Below are positions 44,482 to 52,509 of a stretch of 64,000 nt of DNA, piece after piece. The stretch is from Anaerolineae bacterium. GTDB taxonomy: Bacteria; Chloroflexota; Anaerolineae; Aggregatilineales; Phototrophicaceae. Positions within the stretch are counted from its first letter, which is position 1, and each line of letters begins with the position of its first letter. The notes beneath the pieces were generated by a model. That model saw only the letters and a program-made list of their open reading frames with translations, made no database searches and had not been told where the DNA came from. The position numbers were made by a program, and so were the translations under genes. The stretch lies in contig JAJDZV010000004.1 of NCBI GenBank assembly GCA_022824465.1, forward strand, positions 1 to 64,000, given 5' to 3'.

Positions 44482-45120
44482 ATGGGAGTTGGCCGGCGGT
44501 CGGGACCGCCATCCTGGTTCGTCATACTGATCGGCATCGCCATCGTCTTCGGCGTCTACTATCTTTGGCTCGGCCTGCGCAGCTTCATGGCGTCGGGCGT
44601 CGGCGTGACCGAATCCACCCAACAGGCGATCGAGCGCAACACCGCCACCGCCGTCCGAATCCAGGAAATCGTGCTCAACGCCCCCACGCCGCTGCCCAGC
44701 TTCACGCCGGTCCCGCCCTGCCAGGAATTTGTCGTGCGCGTCCCAATCGCTATCGTCCGATCTCAGCCAAGCACCAGCAGCCAAATTGTCGAAGGCTTGA
44801 AAGAAGGCGAGACCGTCTGCGTCATCACCATGCTGCCCGATTCAGAATGGTATCTCATCGACCAGAATATGCTCACGCGGCGCATCGAAAGCGTCTATAT
44901 GCACCGTGACATTGTCCGCGCCCTCAGTCCGACTCCGCGTCCCACAGCAACACCCATTCCGACTGCCACGCCAACGCCTACTATAACGCCGACCTCCACC
45001 GATACCCGCGCCCCTCCTCAAGCGCCAGCGCTCATCGAGCATGCCACCGCCAGCCCGCAGCGTCCCTCCCCCGTCCTGGTCGCCAGCGCCACGCCGACGC
45101 CGCCCAGCATCAGCCTCTAG
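44482..45120 (+). CDS. Membrane-anchored SH3-like protein with Pro/Thr-rich tail
   Basis: A 212-residue protein: an N-terminal transmembrane helix (about 12-34), a Pro-containing stretch, then a domain at about 80-150 (VRVPIAIVRSQPSTSSQIVEGLKEGETVCVIT) that resembles a bacterial SH3-like fold (usually binding cell-wall peptides), and a low-complexity Pro/Thr tail (TATPIPTATPTPTITPTS). The tail type is common in Chloroflexota surface proteins. Only the topology is confident; function is unknown. ATG 44482 follows GTGAGG. It lies upstream of the 45200 gene, which has its own promoter. Confidence 0.7.
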   Translation: MGVGRRSGPPSWFVILIGIAIVFGVYYLWLGLRSFMASGVGVTESTQQAIERNTATAVRIQEIVLNAPTPLPSFTPVPPCQEFVVRVPIAIVRSQPSTSSQIVEGLKEGETVCVITMLPDSEWYLIDQNMLTRRIESVYMHRDIVRALSPTPRPTATPIPTATPTPTITPTSTDTRAPPQAPALIEHATASPQRPSPVLVASATPTPPSISL

Positions 45121-45121
45121 C

Positions 45122-45149
45122 TTGCGGGAAAAGTCGCTTCGACTATACT
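45122..45149 (+). promoter_or_regulatory. Predicted promoter of the 45200 gene
   Basis: TTGCGG (45122-45127) and TATACT (45144-45149) are separated by 16 bases. The -10 matches five of six bases, the -35 three. The start would be near 45156, so the TTG at 45152 is excluded and the TTG at 45200 is favoured as the gene start. Confidence 0.55.
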
Positions 45150-45199
45150 GATTGCAGTTTGCTTCGCTTGTCGTTGCGCGGCACAGAAAGGAACCGAGC

Positions 45200-46438
45200 T
45201 TGGCTGCGGTTTTGCAAGTGGTTGCCGGCGTCGTGTTTGTCTTCACGCTGCTCAGCATCGTGGTGACCGAGATCAATTCGCTGATCGCCCGGGCGACCGG
45301 TTTGCGCGCCAAGAACCTGCGCAAAGCCGTCGACCAGATCATCGAAGACCCCATCGTACGCGCCAAAGTATATACGCACCCGCTGATTCAGTTGGTCAAA
45401 GCCGACCCGATCGCGCCGAGCCAGCGCCTTGCGCCGGACGAAGCGGTCAAGATCGCCAATAGCGCCATCGGCAAAGTTGACTGGATTGATCCCCGGACCT
45501 TCGTCGATGTCGTCCTGAATACCATCAAGGCGGAAGCCGACCAACAGCTCTTCGGCTCGCTCCTCAATGTGATTGACGCCATGCCAGCCGGTCCGGAGCG
45601 GCGCGGTCTCCGCGTGATGGTCAACCGGATTGTCACGACCGGTCAAGGCATGAAGGAGCTGCGACACTCGCTCCAATTCGTCCACGACCGCCGCTATCGA
45701 AACGCGCTGACGGAAATCGTCAACCAGATTGATGAAGACGTGAGCTTGCTCGGCTTGGAGCCGACGAACAACATCGCGCTCATGGCCGGCATCAAGCAGA
45801 TAGACAGCCCCAACCTGCGCAATGCCTTGTCCACCGTCATGTATAGCGCTGACAGCATGGAAGCCGCGCGCGGCAATCTGGAGACCTGGTTCAACACATC
45901 CATGCAAAGCGCCAGCGCGGCCTATGCCTCGCGGATGAAAGCCCTGTCGGTCGTAGTCGCGCTCGCCTTCGCGCTGGTCTTGAACATCGACACGGTTAAT
46001 ATCGCACGCTCGCTTTGGGAAAATCCAGCGCAGAGACAGGCCCTCTCGAGCGAACTGACTTACTCCGTGCAGAGCGGCGATTTGCAGAGCCAGGTGGACG
46101 AAGCGTCCGGCGCGGATGCTGATGAATTCCGAGCGAATCAGGTAGATCCCGCCAATTCAATAGAGGATGCCGTCGGGACCGGCGCCGAGATCGCTCATCA
46201 ACTGCAAGACATTCAGGACTTGAGCTTGCCCCTCGGCTGGACCTTCCAAAACGTCGCGAACCAGCCAGCGGCTCTGAGCAACCCGAACAATCTCTGGAAT
46301 TACTTCCCCGACAACAATCCCGACGGCTGGCTCCGCTTAGTGGCGGGCAAGTTTCTCGGCATAGCAATCTCCGTAATCGCCGCGGCGCAAGGCGCGCCCT
46401 TCTGGTTCGGGATTGTCAACCGCATCCTGCGGCGATAA
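45200..46438 (+). CDS. Large membrane protein of unknown function
   Basis: A 412-residue protein with an N-terminal helix (AAVLQVVAGVVFVFTLLSIVV), a long soluble region (about 25-235) rich in helices, a second helix near residues 240-260 (SVVVALAFALVLNIDTVNIA), and a final hydrophobic segment near the C-terminus (FLGIAISVIAAAQGAPFWFGI). The C-terminal WLRLVAGKFLGIAISVIAAAQG pattern recurs in unannotated bacterial proteins next to surface proteins, but I cannot name a family. The start is TTG at 45200 with AAAGGA 7 bases upstream. Function is unknown. Confidence 0.6.
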   Translation: MAAVLQVVAGVVFVFTLLSIVVTEINSLIARATGLRAKNLRKAVDQIIEDPIVRAKVYTHPLIQLVKADPIAPSQRLAPDEAVKIANSAIGKVDWIDPRTFVDVVLNTIKAEADQQLFGSLLNVIDAMPAGPERRGLRVMVNRIVTTGQGMKELRHSLQFVHDRRYRNALTEIVNQIDEDVSLLGLEPTNNIALMAGIKQIDSPNLRNALSTVMYSADSMEAARGNLETWFNTSMQSASAAYASRMKALSVVVALAFALVLNIDTVNIARSLWENPAQRQALSSELTYSVQSGDLQSQVDEASGADADEFRANQVDPANSIEDAVGTGAEIAHQLQDIQDLSLPLGWTFQNVANQPAALSNPNNLWNYFPDNNPDGWLRLVAGKFLGIAISVIAAAQGAPFWFGIVNRILRR

Positions 46439-46630
46439 TACCCTTCGCCCATTCGTTTCCTCGCGAGATTCGCAGCAATTGCGGATAACCTGTGCAACTC
46501 CAGATAACAAGTCGACTGCAAGGCTTGTCTGCGACCCTGATTCTCAATTCAAACGAACTGGAAAACTACCAAAACAATACAAGGGTCCCCGCGTTCGCAG
46601 GCAAGGCTCCCTGAAAACCGCCTGATCCCG

Positions 46631-46680
46631 CCTCGTTTGCTCCCCCCTCCGATGATTCGGAGACAGGGCCGGGGGCGAGG
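46631..46680. repeat. 50-base inverted repeat upstream of the sigma-factor gene
   Basis: The region 46439-46893 (about 455 bases) has no supportable gene. Within it CCTCG (46631-46635) and CGAGG (46676-46680) close a long imperfect hairpin with CCCCC/GGGGG inside, and CTCCGA-TGAT-TCGGAG (46647-46662) as a perfect inner stem. There is no T-run, so it is not an obvious terminator. It may be a palindromic repeat element. Confidence 0.5.
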
Positions 46681-46893
46681 TAGACCGCGGCGACGCTCCA
46701 ATCCCTAAGGCCTCCGCTCCTCAGCCCCTTGTGGCGCCTGCTTCCTTTCCTCTGCCAGGCGCCGGACCTATGGCGCGCCCGGTCGCGGCTGCCCGCAATC
46801 GCGCGAGCGACTCACGCATTCGCTGCCGGAGAGCTGTATGAGCCACTCCTGCTTGTTGAGACTCTAGCCGCCTGTTTTGATTCATTTTATCTG

Positions 46894-46923
46894 TTGACAA
46901 GGGCGCAACAATTGGCGCAAAAT
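46894..46923 (+). promoter_or_regulatory. Predicted promoter of the sigma-factor gene
   Basis: A perfect -35 TTGACA (46894-46899) is followed after 18 bases by CAAAAT (46918-46923), which matches -10 at four of six bases. Transcription would start near 46930, 68 bases before the GTG start. Confidence rests mainly on the perfect -35. Confidence 0.6.
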
Positions 46924-46997
46924 AGACTTCACATAGGCGAATAGCATCGGCGAACAATTCCACTTATTCTTATTCATCCAATAACCAGAGGGAAGCC

Positions 46998-48167
46998 GTG
47001 ATACAAGTACTTGTAGAGCTGGCAGAAAAACGCGGTTATGTAACTTATGAACAGATTGTTGAAGCGCTAGACGATGACGGGGACGACCGCGCCGCCTTGC
47101 GCAACCTGCTGTACGAGCTGAACGAGCTCGGCATTGAATTGCGCCGCGACGGCGACAGTTCGTCTTCCAAATCCGCTGGCGACGCGGTCGAGACCGAGCT
47201 TGAAAACCGCGACTCCATTCCAAGCCGCATCGTAGCGGATCTGAGCGCCATATCGTCCGACGACCCCGTCGGACTTTATTTTCGGCAGATGGCGCAAGAA
47301 CCGCTGCTGACAGCCACCGACGAAATCGACCTGGCAAAGCGCATCGAGCGCGGCTTGAAAGCGCGCATTCGCTTGGATAACCCCGACGTCTTGCAGAAAA
47401 GCGCGCGATGGCGGCGGCATCTGCGGCGGCTGGTCTTTGACGGCCAGTGCGCCAGAGAACATTTGGGGCGGGCCAATACCCGCCTCGTCGTCAGCATCGC
47501 CAAACGCTATATGGGGCAGGGCTTGCCCTTCCCCGACCTCATACAAGAAGGCAATGTCGGCTTGATGCGGGCCGTCGACAAATACGACTACTCCCGCGGC
47601 AACCGCTTCAGCACCTACGCCACCTGGTGGATCCGACAAGCCATCACCCGAGCGCTGGCCCAGAAGACCCGCACCATACGCATTCCGCTGCACATGACCG
47701 AGCGCATTCGACAGATGTACCGCGCAGCCCAAGACCTCGAGCAAACGCTGGGGCGCCGGCCGACGGCTGAAGAGATTGCCTCTGCCATGGAAGTGGCCGC
47801 CGACGCCGTGCGCGCAATGATGGACGCCAGCCAACACGCCATCGCCCTCGAACGGCCCGTCGGCGACGACGGCGATAGCGAATTCGGCGACTTCATCGAA
47901 GATCAGGACTCGGTCAGCCCGGTCGAATCAGCGACCCAAAACCTGCTTGAAGAAGCCATCGAAGAAGTCTTGGCTGAGCTTACCCCGCGCCAGAGCCACA
48001 TCCTGCGTCTGCGCTTTGGCTTGGGCGGCGGCGAACCGCATACGCTTGAAGAGATCGCCAACAAGTTTGGCTTGAGCCGAGAGCGTATTCGCCAATTGGA
48101 AAAAGAAGCGCTCAGGCGCCTGCGGCATCCGCAATTGGCGCACAATTTGCGCGACTATCTCGCATAG
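46998..48167 (+). CDS. rpoD: RNA polymerase primary-type sigma factor (SigA/RpoD-like)
   Basis: A 389-residue sigma-70 family protein. Region 1.1-like N-terminus (about 1-50), region 1.2 DPVGLYFRQMAQEPLLTATDEIDLAKRIERG, region 2 RLVVSIAKRYMGQGLPFPDLIQEGNVGLMRAVDKYDYSRGN with FSTYATWWIRQAITRAL, region 3 and region 4 RQSHILRLRFGLGG then LSRERIRQLEKEALRRLRHP (helix-turn-helix for -35). This arrangement marks the primary or a principal sigma factor; other copies may exist elsewhere. The start is GTG at 46998 with GAGGG upstream. A terminator follows, so it is probably monocistronic. Confidence 0.9.
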   Translation: MIQVLVELAEKRGYVTYEQIVEALDDDGDDRAALRNLLYELNELGIELRRDGDSSSSKSAGDAVETELENRDSIPSRIVADLSAISSDDPVGLYFRQMAQEPLLTATDEIDLAKRIERGLKARIRLDNPDVLQKSARWRRHLRRLVFDGQCAREHLGRANTRLVVSIAKRYMGQGLPFPDLIQEGNVGLMRAVDKYDYSRGNRFSTYATWWIRQAITRALAQKTRTIRIPLHMTERIRQMYRAAQDLEQTLGRRPTAEEIASAMEVAADAVRAMMDASQHAIALERPVGDDGDSEFGDFIEDQDSVSPVESATQNLLEEAIEEVLAELTPRQSHILRLRFGLGGGEPHTLEEIANKFGLSRERIRQLEKEALRRLRHPQLAHNLRDYLA

Positions 48168-48198
48168 TTTAGAATCTGATCTTGATCGGTTGCAAGCG

Positions 48199-48230
48199 GC
48201 CGAAACCGACGTGGTTTCGGCGGCTTTTTT
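48199..48230 (+). terminator. Intrinsic terminator after the sigma-factor gene
   Basis: GCCGAAACC (48199-48207), loop GACGT, GGTTTCGGC (48213-48221), then GGCTTTTTT: a perfect 9-bp stem followed by a T-run. The next gene's ribosome-binding site lies just behind it. Confidence 0.93.
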
Positions 48231-48248
48231 GTATAGGAAGGGCGAACC

Positions 48249-49439
48249 TTGACAGACACTTTTCGCGAGCTCCTCAGCCAGCGCACGCGCGACATGCACC
48301 GAAATCCCATCCGGGAAATCTTGAAGGTTGTTTCACAGCCAGGCATGATCTCGCTGGCCGGCGGCATACCAGCGCCCGAGACCTTCCCCATCGAAGAGCT
48401 GTACCAAATCAACGAACGCGTTCTCGACCGCTATGGCGCGGCCGCCCTGCAATACGACCTTACCGAAGGCTTCGCGCCCTTTCGCGAGGCGCTGGTCAGC
48501 TATCTGGCGACTAAGCAGGTTCATTCCGAGGCCGAGCGGCTCCTCGTATTCAACGGCTCGCAGAGCGTCCTGGACACCATTGGCAAAATACTCCTGTCGC
48601 CTGGTGATATCGTCGCCCTGGAATCGCCCAGTTATCTGGGCGCCATATCGGCTTTCAGCAGTTACGAGCCGCGTTACGTCAGCATCGACACAGACGACTA
48701 CGGCATCATCCCAGCCTCTCTCGAGCGCGCGCTGGATCAACACAGCGTGAAATTCATCTATCTGGTGACAACCTTCCAGAATCCAACCGGTCGCACGCTA
48801 AGCATTGAAAGACGGCGGCAAATCGCCGAGATCATCAAAGCGAAAAACGCGCTGGTGGTTGAAGACGATCCCTATAGCGATCTGCGCTATCGCGGTGTTT
48901 TCGTGCCGCCGCTCCACAGCTTCGCGCCCGAAAATACCGTCTACGCCAGCACCTTGTCGAAGATATTCGCGCCGGGCTTGCGCCTGGGCTTCTGCGTCGC
49001 GCCGCCGCTGATACGCGACTGGCTGTATACCGCCAAGCAAAGCGCCGACCTGCACAGCAACACCTACGCCCAGGCGCTGGCAACCGAGTACATCTGCGGC
49101 GGAACCATCGAGCGGCAAGTGCCCAAGATTATCGATCTCTATCGACCGCGACAGGAAACCATGCTCCAGGCGATGAAGCAGCGCTTTCCCAATTCCTACC
49201 GCTGGACCGAGCCGGAAGGGGGCATGTTCATCTGGGTCGAAGGACCGCCCGGTGTCGATGCCGAGAAGATCTACTGGAAGGCGGTCGAAAACAAAGTCGC
49301 CTACGTGCCCGGCAAGCACTTCTATATCCATCCACGCGACGGCTTGGCGACCATGCGACTGAACTTCACGCGCGTCGACGAACCCGCCATCGAAAGAGCG
49401 ATTGCCGTCTTGGGCAATGTGCTGCGAGATTTCGGCTGA
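48249..49439 (+). CDS. PLP-dependent aminotransferase, class I/II (2-aminoadipate transaminase-like)
   Basis: A 396-residue fold-type I aminotransferase of the LysN/MocR-derived subgroup: ISLAGGIPAPETFPIEELY, LQYDLTEGFAPFREALVSYL, FNGSQSVLDTIGKILLSPGD, FQNPTGRTLSIERR, and the PLP-lysine region ENTVYASTLSKIFAPGLRLGF. The C-terminal GMFIWVEGPPGVDAEKIYWKAV is also typical. Substrates in this group include aminoadipate and aromatic or branched-chain amino acids, so specificity is unknown. The start is TTG at 48249. It is followed 38 bases later by an MFS transporter gene. Confidence 0.88.
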   Translation: MTDTFRELLSQRTRDMHRNPIREILKVVSQPGMISLAGGIPAPETFPIEELYQINERVLDRYGAAALQYDLTEGFAPFREALVSYLATKQVHSEAERLLVFNGSQSVLDTIGKILLSPGDIVALESPSYLGAISAFSSYEPRYVSIDTDDYGIIPASLERALDQHSVKFIYLVTTFQNPTGRTLSIERRRQIAEIIKAKNALVVEDDPYSDLRYRGVFVPPLHSFAPENTVYASTLSKIFAPGLRLGFCVAPPLIRDWLYTAKQSADLHSNTYAQALATEYICGGTIERQVPKIIDLYRPRQETMLQAMKQRFPNSYRWTEPEGGMFIWVEGPPGVDAEKIYWKAVENKVAYVPGKHFYIHPRDGLATMRLNFTRVDEPAIERAIAVLGNVLRDFG

Positions 49440-49477
49440 GCGCTGACCGAAAGCCATTGAATCCCAAGTCCAAAGCC

Positions 49478-50752
49478 ATGACGGAATTGAAGCGAAATCG
49501 AAAATCAAGCGGCGCCGCGGCCGGCTTGCGTAGCTTGATCCTGTCCTTCTATTTGCCCGCCTTGATGGCGACCGTCGGGCAAGGCTTGCTCGTGCCAATT
49601 CTGCCGCTCTACGCGACCGACTTTGAAGTCGGCTACTTACTCATTGGCTTGGTGCTCGCCGGCGAAGGTCTCGGCACGCTGATCGCCGATCTGCCGACCG
49701 GCATGATCCAACGGCGCTTTGGCAACAAACAGGTCATGATGATGGGCTTGCTCGTCAAAGCCCTGTCGATATTGCTGCTATTCTTCGCGCAAACCATTTG
49801 GATTGTGCTGCTCCTGCGCCTGATCGCCGGCTTCGGCCGCTCAATGTACACAGTTTCCGCCCACGTCTACGTAACCAATCAGGTCGAGCTCAGCCAGCGC
49901 GGCAAGGCGATATCCCTGTTCGGCGGAACCTATCGACTGGGCGGCTTCATCGGACCAGCCATCGGCGGCATCGTCGCCGGACTCCTCGGGCTGCGTGCCG
50001 CCTTCATCGGCGTCGCCCTCGTGACAGCCATCGGCTTCGCCCTGGTCGCCATGTTCACGCGCGGCCGCCGCCAAAACAAAGGCGCCCCCGGCAGCGCGGC
50101 GCGGCACTCCTTGCGCCTGCTCGCCGTGCTCAAAGCCAATCATCGCGTGCTGGCTTCCGCCGGCATGGCGCAGCTCTTCGGACAAACCGTGCGCGCCGGC
50201 AGAATCGTGGTGATTCCCCTCTTCGCCGCCGACGTGCTCGGGCTCAGCGTCGACCAGATCGGATTCATCGTCAGCATATCCATGGCGGTCGATTTCAGCC
50301 TGTTCCTCGTGGCCGGCTGGCTGATGGACCGCTTCGGGCGCAAATTCGCCATCGTGCCCTGCTTCGCGATTCAAGCGCTAGGCATGGCCTTCGTGCCCTT
50401 CGCGGCCTCCGGCGCCGGCTTGCTCCTCGCGGCGGCGCTCATCGGCTTCGGCAATGGCTTGGGCGCCGGCACGATGATGACCCTGGGCTCAGACCTCTCG
50501 CCAGCTCGGACGCGTGGCGAATTCCTGGGAATCTGGCGCTTGATTGGCGATGTCGGGCATACCGGCGCGCCCTTGGTCGTCGGCGTCGTCGCCGATATCC
50601 TCGTCTTGAGCTCGGCGATCTTCCTCATCGCAGGCGCGGGCGTGGCCGCCGCCGGCATCTTCCTCTTCATGGTGCCGGAAACGCTGAAACCAGAAGTTCC
50701 CCCGCCCCCGACTCCCTCCCGCAGGTCCGTGTCGACGCGTCCCGCGGGCTAA
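49478..50752 (+). CDS. MFS transporter
   Basis: A 424-residue major facilitator protein with 12 predicted helices. The N-half has the first-helix SFYLPALMATVGQGLLVPILPLYAT, motif A-like loop ADLPTGMIQRRFGNKQ and the DxxxR-like RLIAGFGRSMY; the C-half repeats it with GWLMDRFGRKFAIVPC. The Pro-rich tail (PPPPTPSRR) is cytosolic. The type is that of drug/metabolite efflux or sugar carriers, and the substrate is unknown. ATG 49478 is preferred; a TTG at 49457 is an alternative. It is followed by trmB after 25 bases. Confidence 0.88.
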   Translation: MTELKRNRKSSGAAAGLRSLILSFYLPALMATVGQGLLVPILPLYATDFEVGYLLIGLVLAGEGLGTLIADLPTGMIQRRFGNKQVMMMGLLVKALSILLLFFAQTIWIVLLLRLIAGFGRSMYTVSAHVYVTNQVELSQRGKAISLFGGTYRLGGFIGPAIGGIVAGLLGLRAAFIGVALVTAIGFALVAMFTRGRRQNKGAPGSAARHSLRLLAVLKANHRVLASAGMAQLFGQTVRAGRIVVIPLFAADVLGLSVDQIGFIVSISMAVDFSLFLVAGWLMDRFGRKFAIVPCFAIQALGMAFVPFAASGAGLLLAAALIGFGNGLGAGTMMTLGSDLSPARTRGEFLGIWRLIGDVGHTGAPLVVGVVADILVLSSAIFLIAGAGVAAAGIFLFMVPETLKPEVPPPPTPSRRSVSTRPAG

Positions 50753-50777
50753 ACCAATATCTCAAGCGCTGCAAACC

Positions 50778-51767
50778 GTGACGCCTCCGCGCAAACTCAA
50801 CGTCTTGACCGTCGACTGGCCCCTGAGTCAGGAACAGCTCTTCCCCCGCCCCGCGCCCCTGATCGTCGAAATCGGCTTCGGCAATGGCGATTTCCTGCTG
50901 CGCCTCGCCCAGACGCATCCCGACTGCAATATCCTCGGGCTCGAGATATCCAGCCAGTCAATGGACAAAGCCGAAGCCAAAATCGAAGCGCGCGGCTTGC
51001 CTAATGTCCGCCCCATACACGCGCGCGCCGAAACCGCTCTGGCGCACCTGCTCGAACCCCAATCCGTGCAAGCCTTTCACATCAACAATCCCGACCCCTG
51101 GTTCAAGAAGCGCCACCACCGCCGCCGCCTGATCCAACGCCACACAGTCGACCTGCTGACCAGCCGACTATGCCCGGGCGGCGCTTTGCATCTGGCCACC
51201 GATGTGCGAGACTATGCCGAAACGGCGCATGCCCTCTTATCACAAACGCCCGGCTTGACCAACCGCTTCGACGCCCCCTGGCTCGACCAAATCGCCGGAC
51301 GCCTCCCGACCAAATACGAACTCAAGGGCTACCGCGAAGGCCGCTCGGCCCACTTCTTCTGCTACCAGCGCAACGCCACACCGGTGGCGCATCCCGCAAT
51401 CATCAAGGAGCTGGACATGCCGCATCTATTCTTGCAGTCGCCCCTGTCCGCCGCCGAGATCGTCGACCGCTTCAAGGCGACGCGGCATCACGCAGGCGGC
51501 GCCCACATCGCCGTTCTGCGAGCCTACGCCGATCCCAAGCGCGATACCGCCGTCTTTGAAGTCGTGGTCGAGGAGCCGACTATCGAGCAGCACGCCCTGC
51601 TGCTGCTGTCGCCGCGGACGGGCGCGGGCGAGTACATGGTCAGGCTGAGCGCGGTGGGACATGCGCGGTCGACGGCGGGCATGCACCGGGCGGTGGCGGC
51701 GGTGGGCGAGTGGGTGGCGGGCCTGGATGCGCGGGCGCGCGTGCTGGAGCGGAAGCTGCGGGGGTGA
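50778..51767 (+). CDS. trmB: tRNA (guanine-N7)-methyltransferase with unusual C-terminal extension
   Basis: A 329-residue protein. Residues about 1-205 are TrmB, which makes m7G46 in tRNA: LIVEIGFGNGDFLLRLAQTH, NILGLEISSQSMDKAEAKI, FHINNPDPWFKKRHHRRRLIQ and KYELKGYREGRSAHFF. TrmB usually ends there. About 120 further residues follow (LDMPHLFLQSPLSAAEIVDRF to GEWVAGLDARARVLERKLRG), of no domain I recognise. The start is GTG at 50778. The final 63 bases are repeated at 52091-52153. Confidence 0.88.
   Translation: MTPPRKLNVLTVDWPLSQEQLFPRPAPLIVEIGFGNGDFLLRLAQTHPDCNILGLEISSQSMDKAEAKIEARGLPNVRPIHARAETALAHLLEPQSVQAFHINNPDPWFKKRHHRRRLIQRHTVDLLTSRLCPGGALHLATDVRDYAETAHALLSQTPGLTNRFDAPWLDQIAGRLPTKYELKGYREGRSAHFFCYQRNATPVAHPAIIKELDMPHLFLQSPLSAAEIVDRFKATRHHAGGAHIAVLRAYADPKRDTAVFEVVVEEPTIEQHALLLLSPRTGAGEYMVRLSAVGHARSTAGMHRAVAAVGEWVAGLDARARVLERKLRG
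51705..51767 (+). repeat. Direct repeat, copy 1 (3' end of trmB)
   Basis: The last 63 bases of trmB, encoding GEWVAGLDARARVLERKLRG and its TGA stop, recur at 52091-52153 with 57 of 63 positions identical by eye. The two copies enclose the small minus-strand coiled-coil gene and mark the left edge of the AT-richer island. Confidence 0.85.
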
Positions 51768-51801
51768 TGTGTGCCGCAGAGAAAAAGTACGATGGCGCGG
51801 C

Positions 51802-52014
51802 TTAACCTAGAAAATGAATCAGCAGCCCGGCAATTACTGTGAAGCCGATGCCGGTGATCCACTGCAGCAGTTGCACTCTGGCCGCCAAAGTCGCAATATC
51901 GGTTTTTACATCCGCGAGGTCGGCCCTAGTCGCGACGTGTTCATAGGCGCCTTCAAGGCGCGTGACTGACCTCTCGAGCGATGGTATCCGGCTTTCAAAG
52001 CTCTGTGCTGCCAT
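51802..52014 (-). CDS. Small coiled-coil protein with C-terminal membrane helix
   Basis: A 70-residue protein: a helical coiled-coil part (ESRIPSLERSVTRLEGAYEH), the motif HVATRADLADVKTDIATLAA, and a C-terminal hydrophobic helix (ITGIGFTVIAGLLIHFLG). The motif H(V/L)AT(R/K)ADL is shared with the 62-residue protein at 54335 on the far side of the island. The architecture is similar to short DUF1640-like or phage-associated membrane proteins, but no function is known. It is encoded between the two copies of the trmB tail and reads opposite to them. Confidence 0.55.
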   Translation of the reverse strand: MAAQSFESRIPSLERSVTRLEGAYEHVATRADLADVKTDIATLAARVQLLQWITGIGFTVIAGLLIHFLG

Positions 52015-52090
52015 AATGCCTCCTGTTCACACTGAAACCTTAACACCGGCGCTCGAAAGTGTCAATCTCTGCAAATCCGGGCAAGCGGCG

Positions 52091-52153
52091 GGCGAGTGGG
52101 TAGCGAGCCTGGATGAGCGCGGGCGCGTGCTGGAGCGGAAGCTGCGCGGGTGA
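52091..52153 (+). repeat. Direct repeat, copy 2 (orphan trmB tail)
   Basis: A detached second copy of the trmB 3' end, encoding GEWVASLDERGRVLERKLRG followed by TGA, in frame with a preceding short unrelated reading frame. It has no start or gene of its own and is best read as a remnant of a duplication or integration event. Confidence 0.85.
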
Positions 52154-52282
52154 CTATTGCCACTTTGCCGCCGGGTGAAACATTTTTTCGGCAATTTGGC
52201 AATTTGACGCCGGCGGATGTTCAGTTGTTAAGGCGCACGATGCGGTCAGGGTAGCATGGGCGCGCTGGGGGTGGGCGACTGT

Positions 52283-52492
52283 ATGGTCGCGATTCGATTT
52301 CAGCGTAGCGACGACGGAACTTTTGTGCTAACATACGGCGCTGTATGGAGTAAGCACAATACCGAGCAATTCGAGATTTTAGATATGGATAGACCGCTCA
52401 TAAAGGAATTGTCTGGCAGGCAAAGTAGATTCTGGCTCAATGGCAGAGAGATTTATGCACGATTAACTTTTCGGCGTAGATGCTCGGAATAA
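52283..52492 (+). CDS. Small hypothetical protein in the AT-rich island
   Basis: A possible 69-residue protein (MVAIRFQRSDDGTFVLTYGA start, then KHNTEQFEILDMDRPLIKEL and WLNGREIYARLTF). Base composition turns AT-rich inside it, like the following gene, and it ends 17 bases before that gene. The sequence reads as a compact beta-rich domain, but I recognise no family and no clear ribosome-binding site. It may be a real island gene or a fragment. Confidence 0.35.
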   Translation: MVAIRFQRSDDGTFVLTYGAVWSKHNTEQFEILDMDRPLIKELSGRQSRFWLNGREIYARLTFRRRCSE

Positions 52493-52509
52493 TAAAAGTC
52501 CTTTGATTG

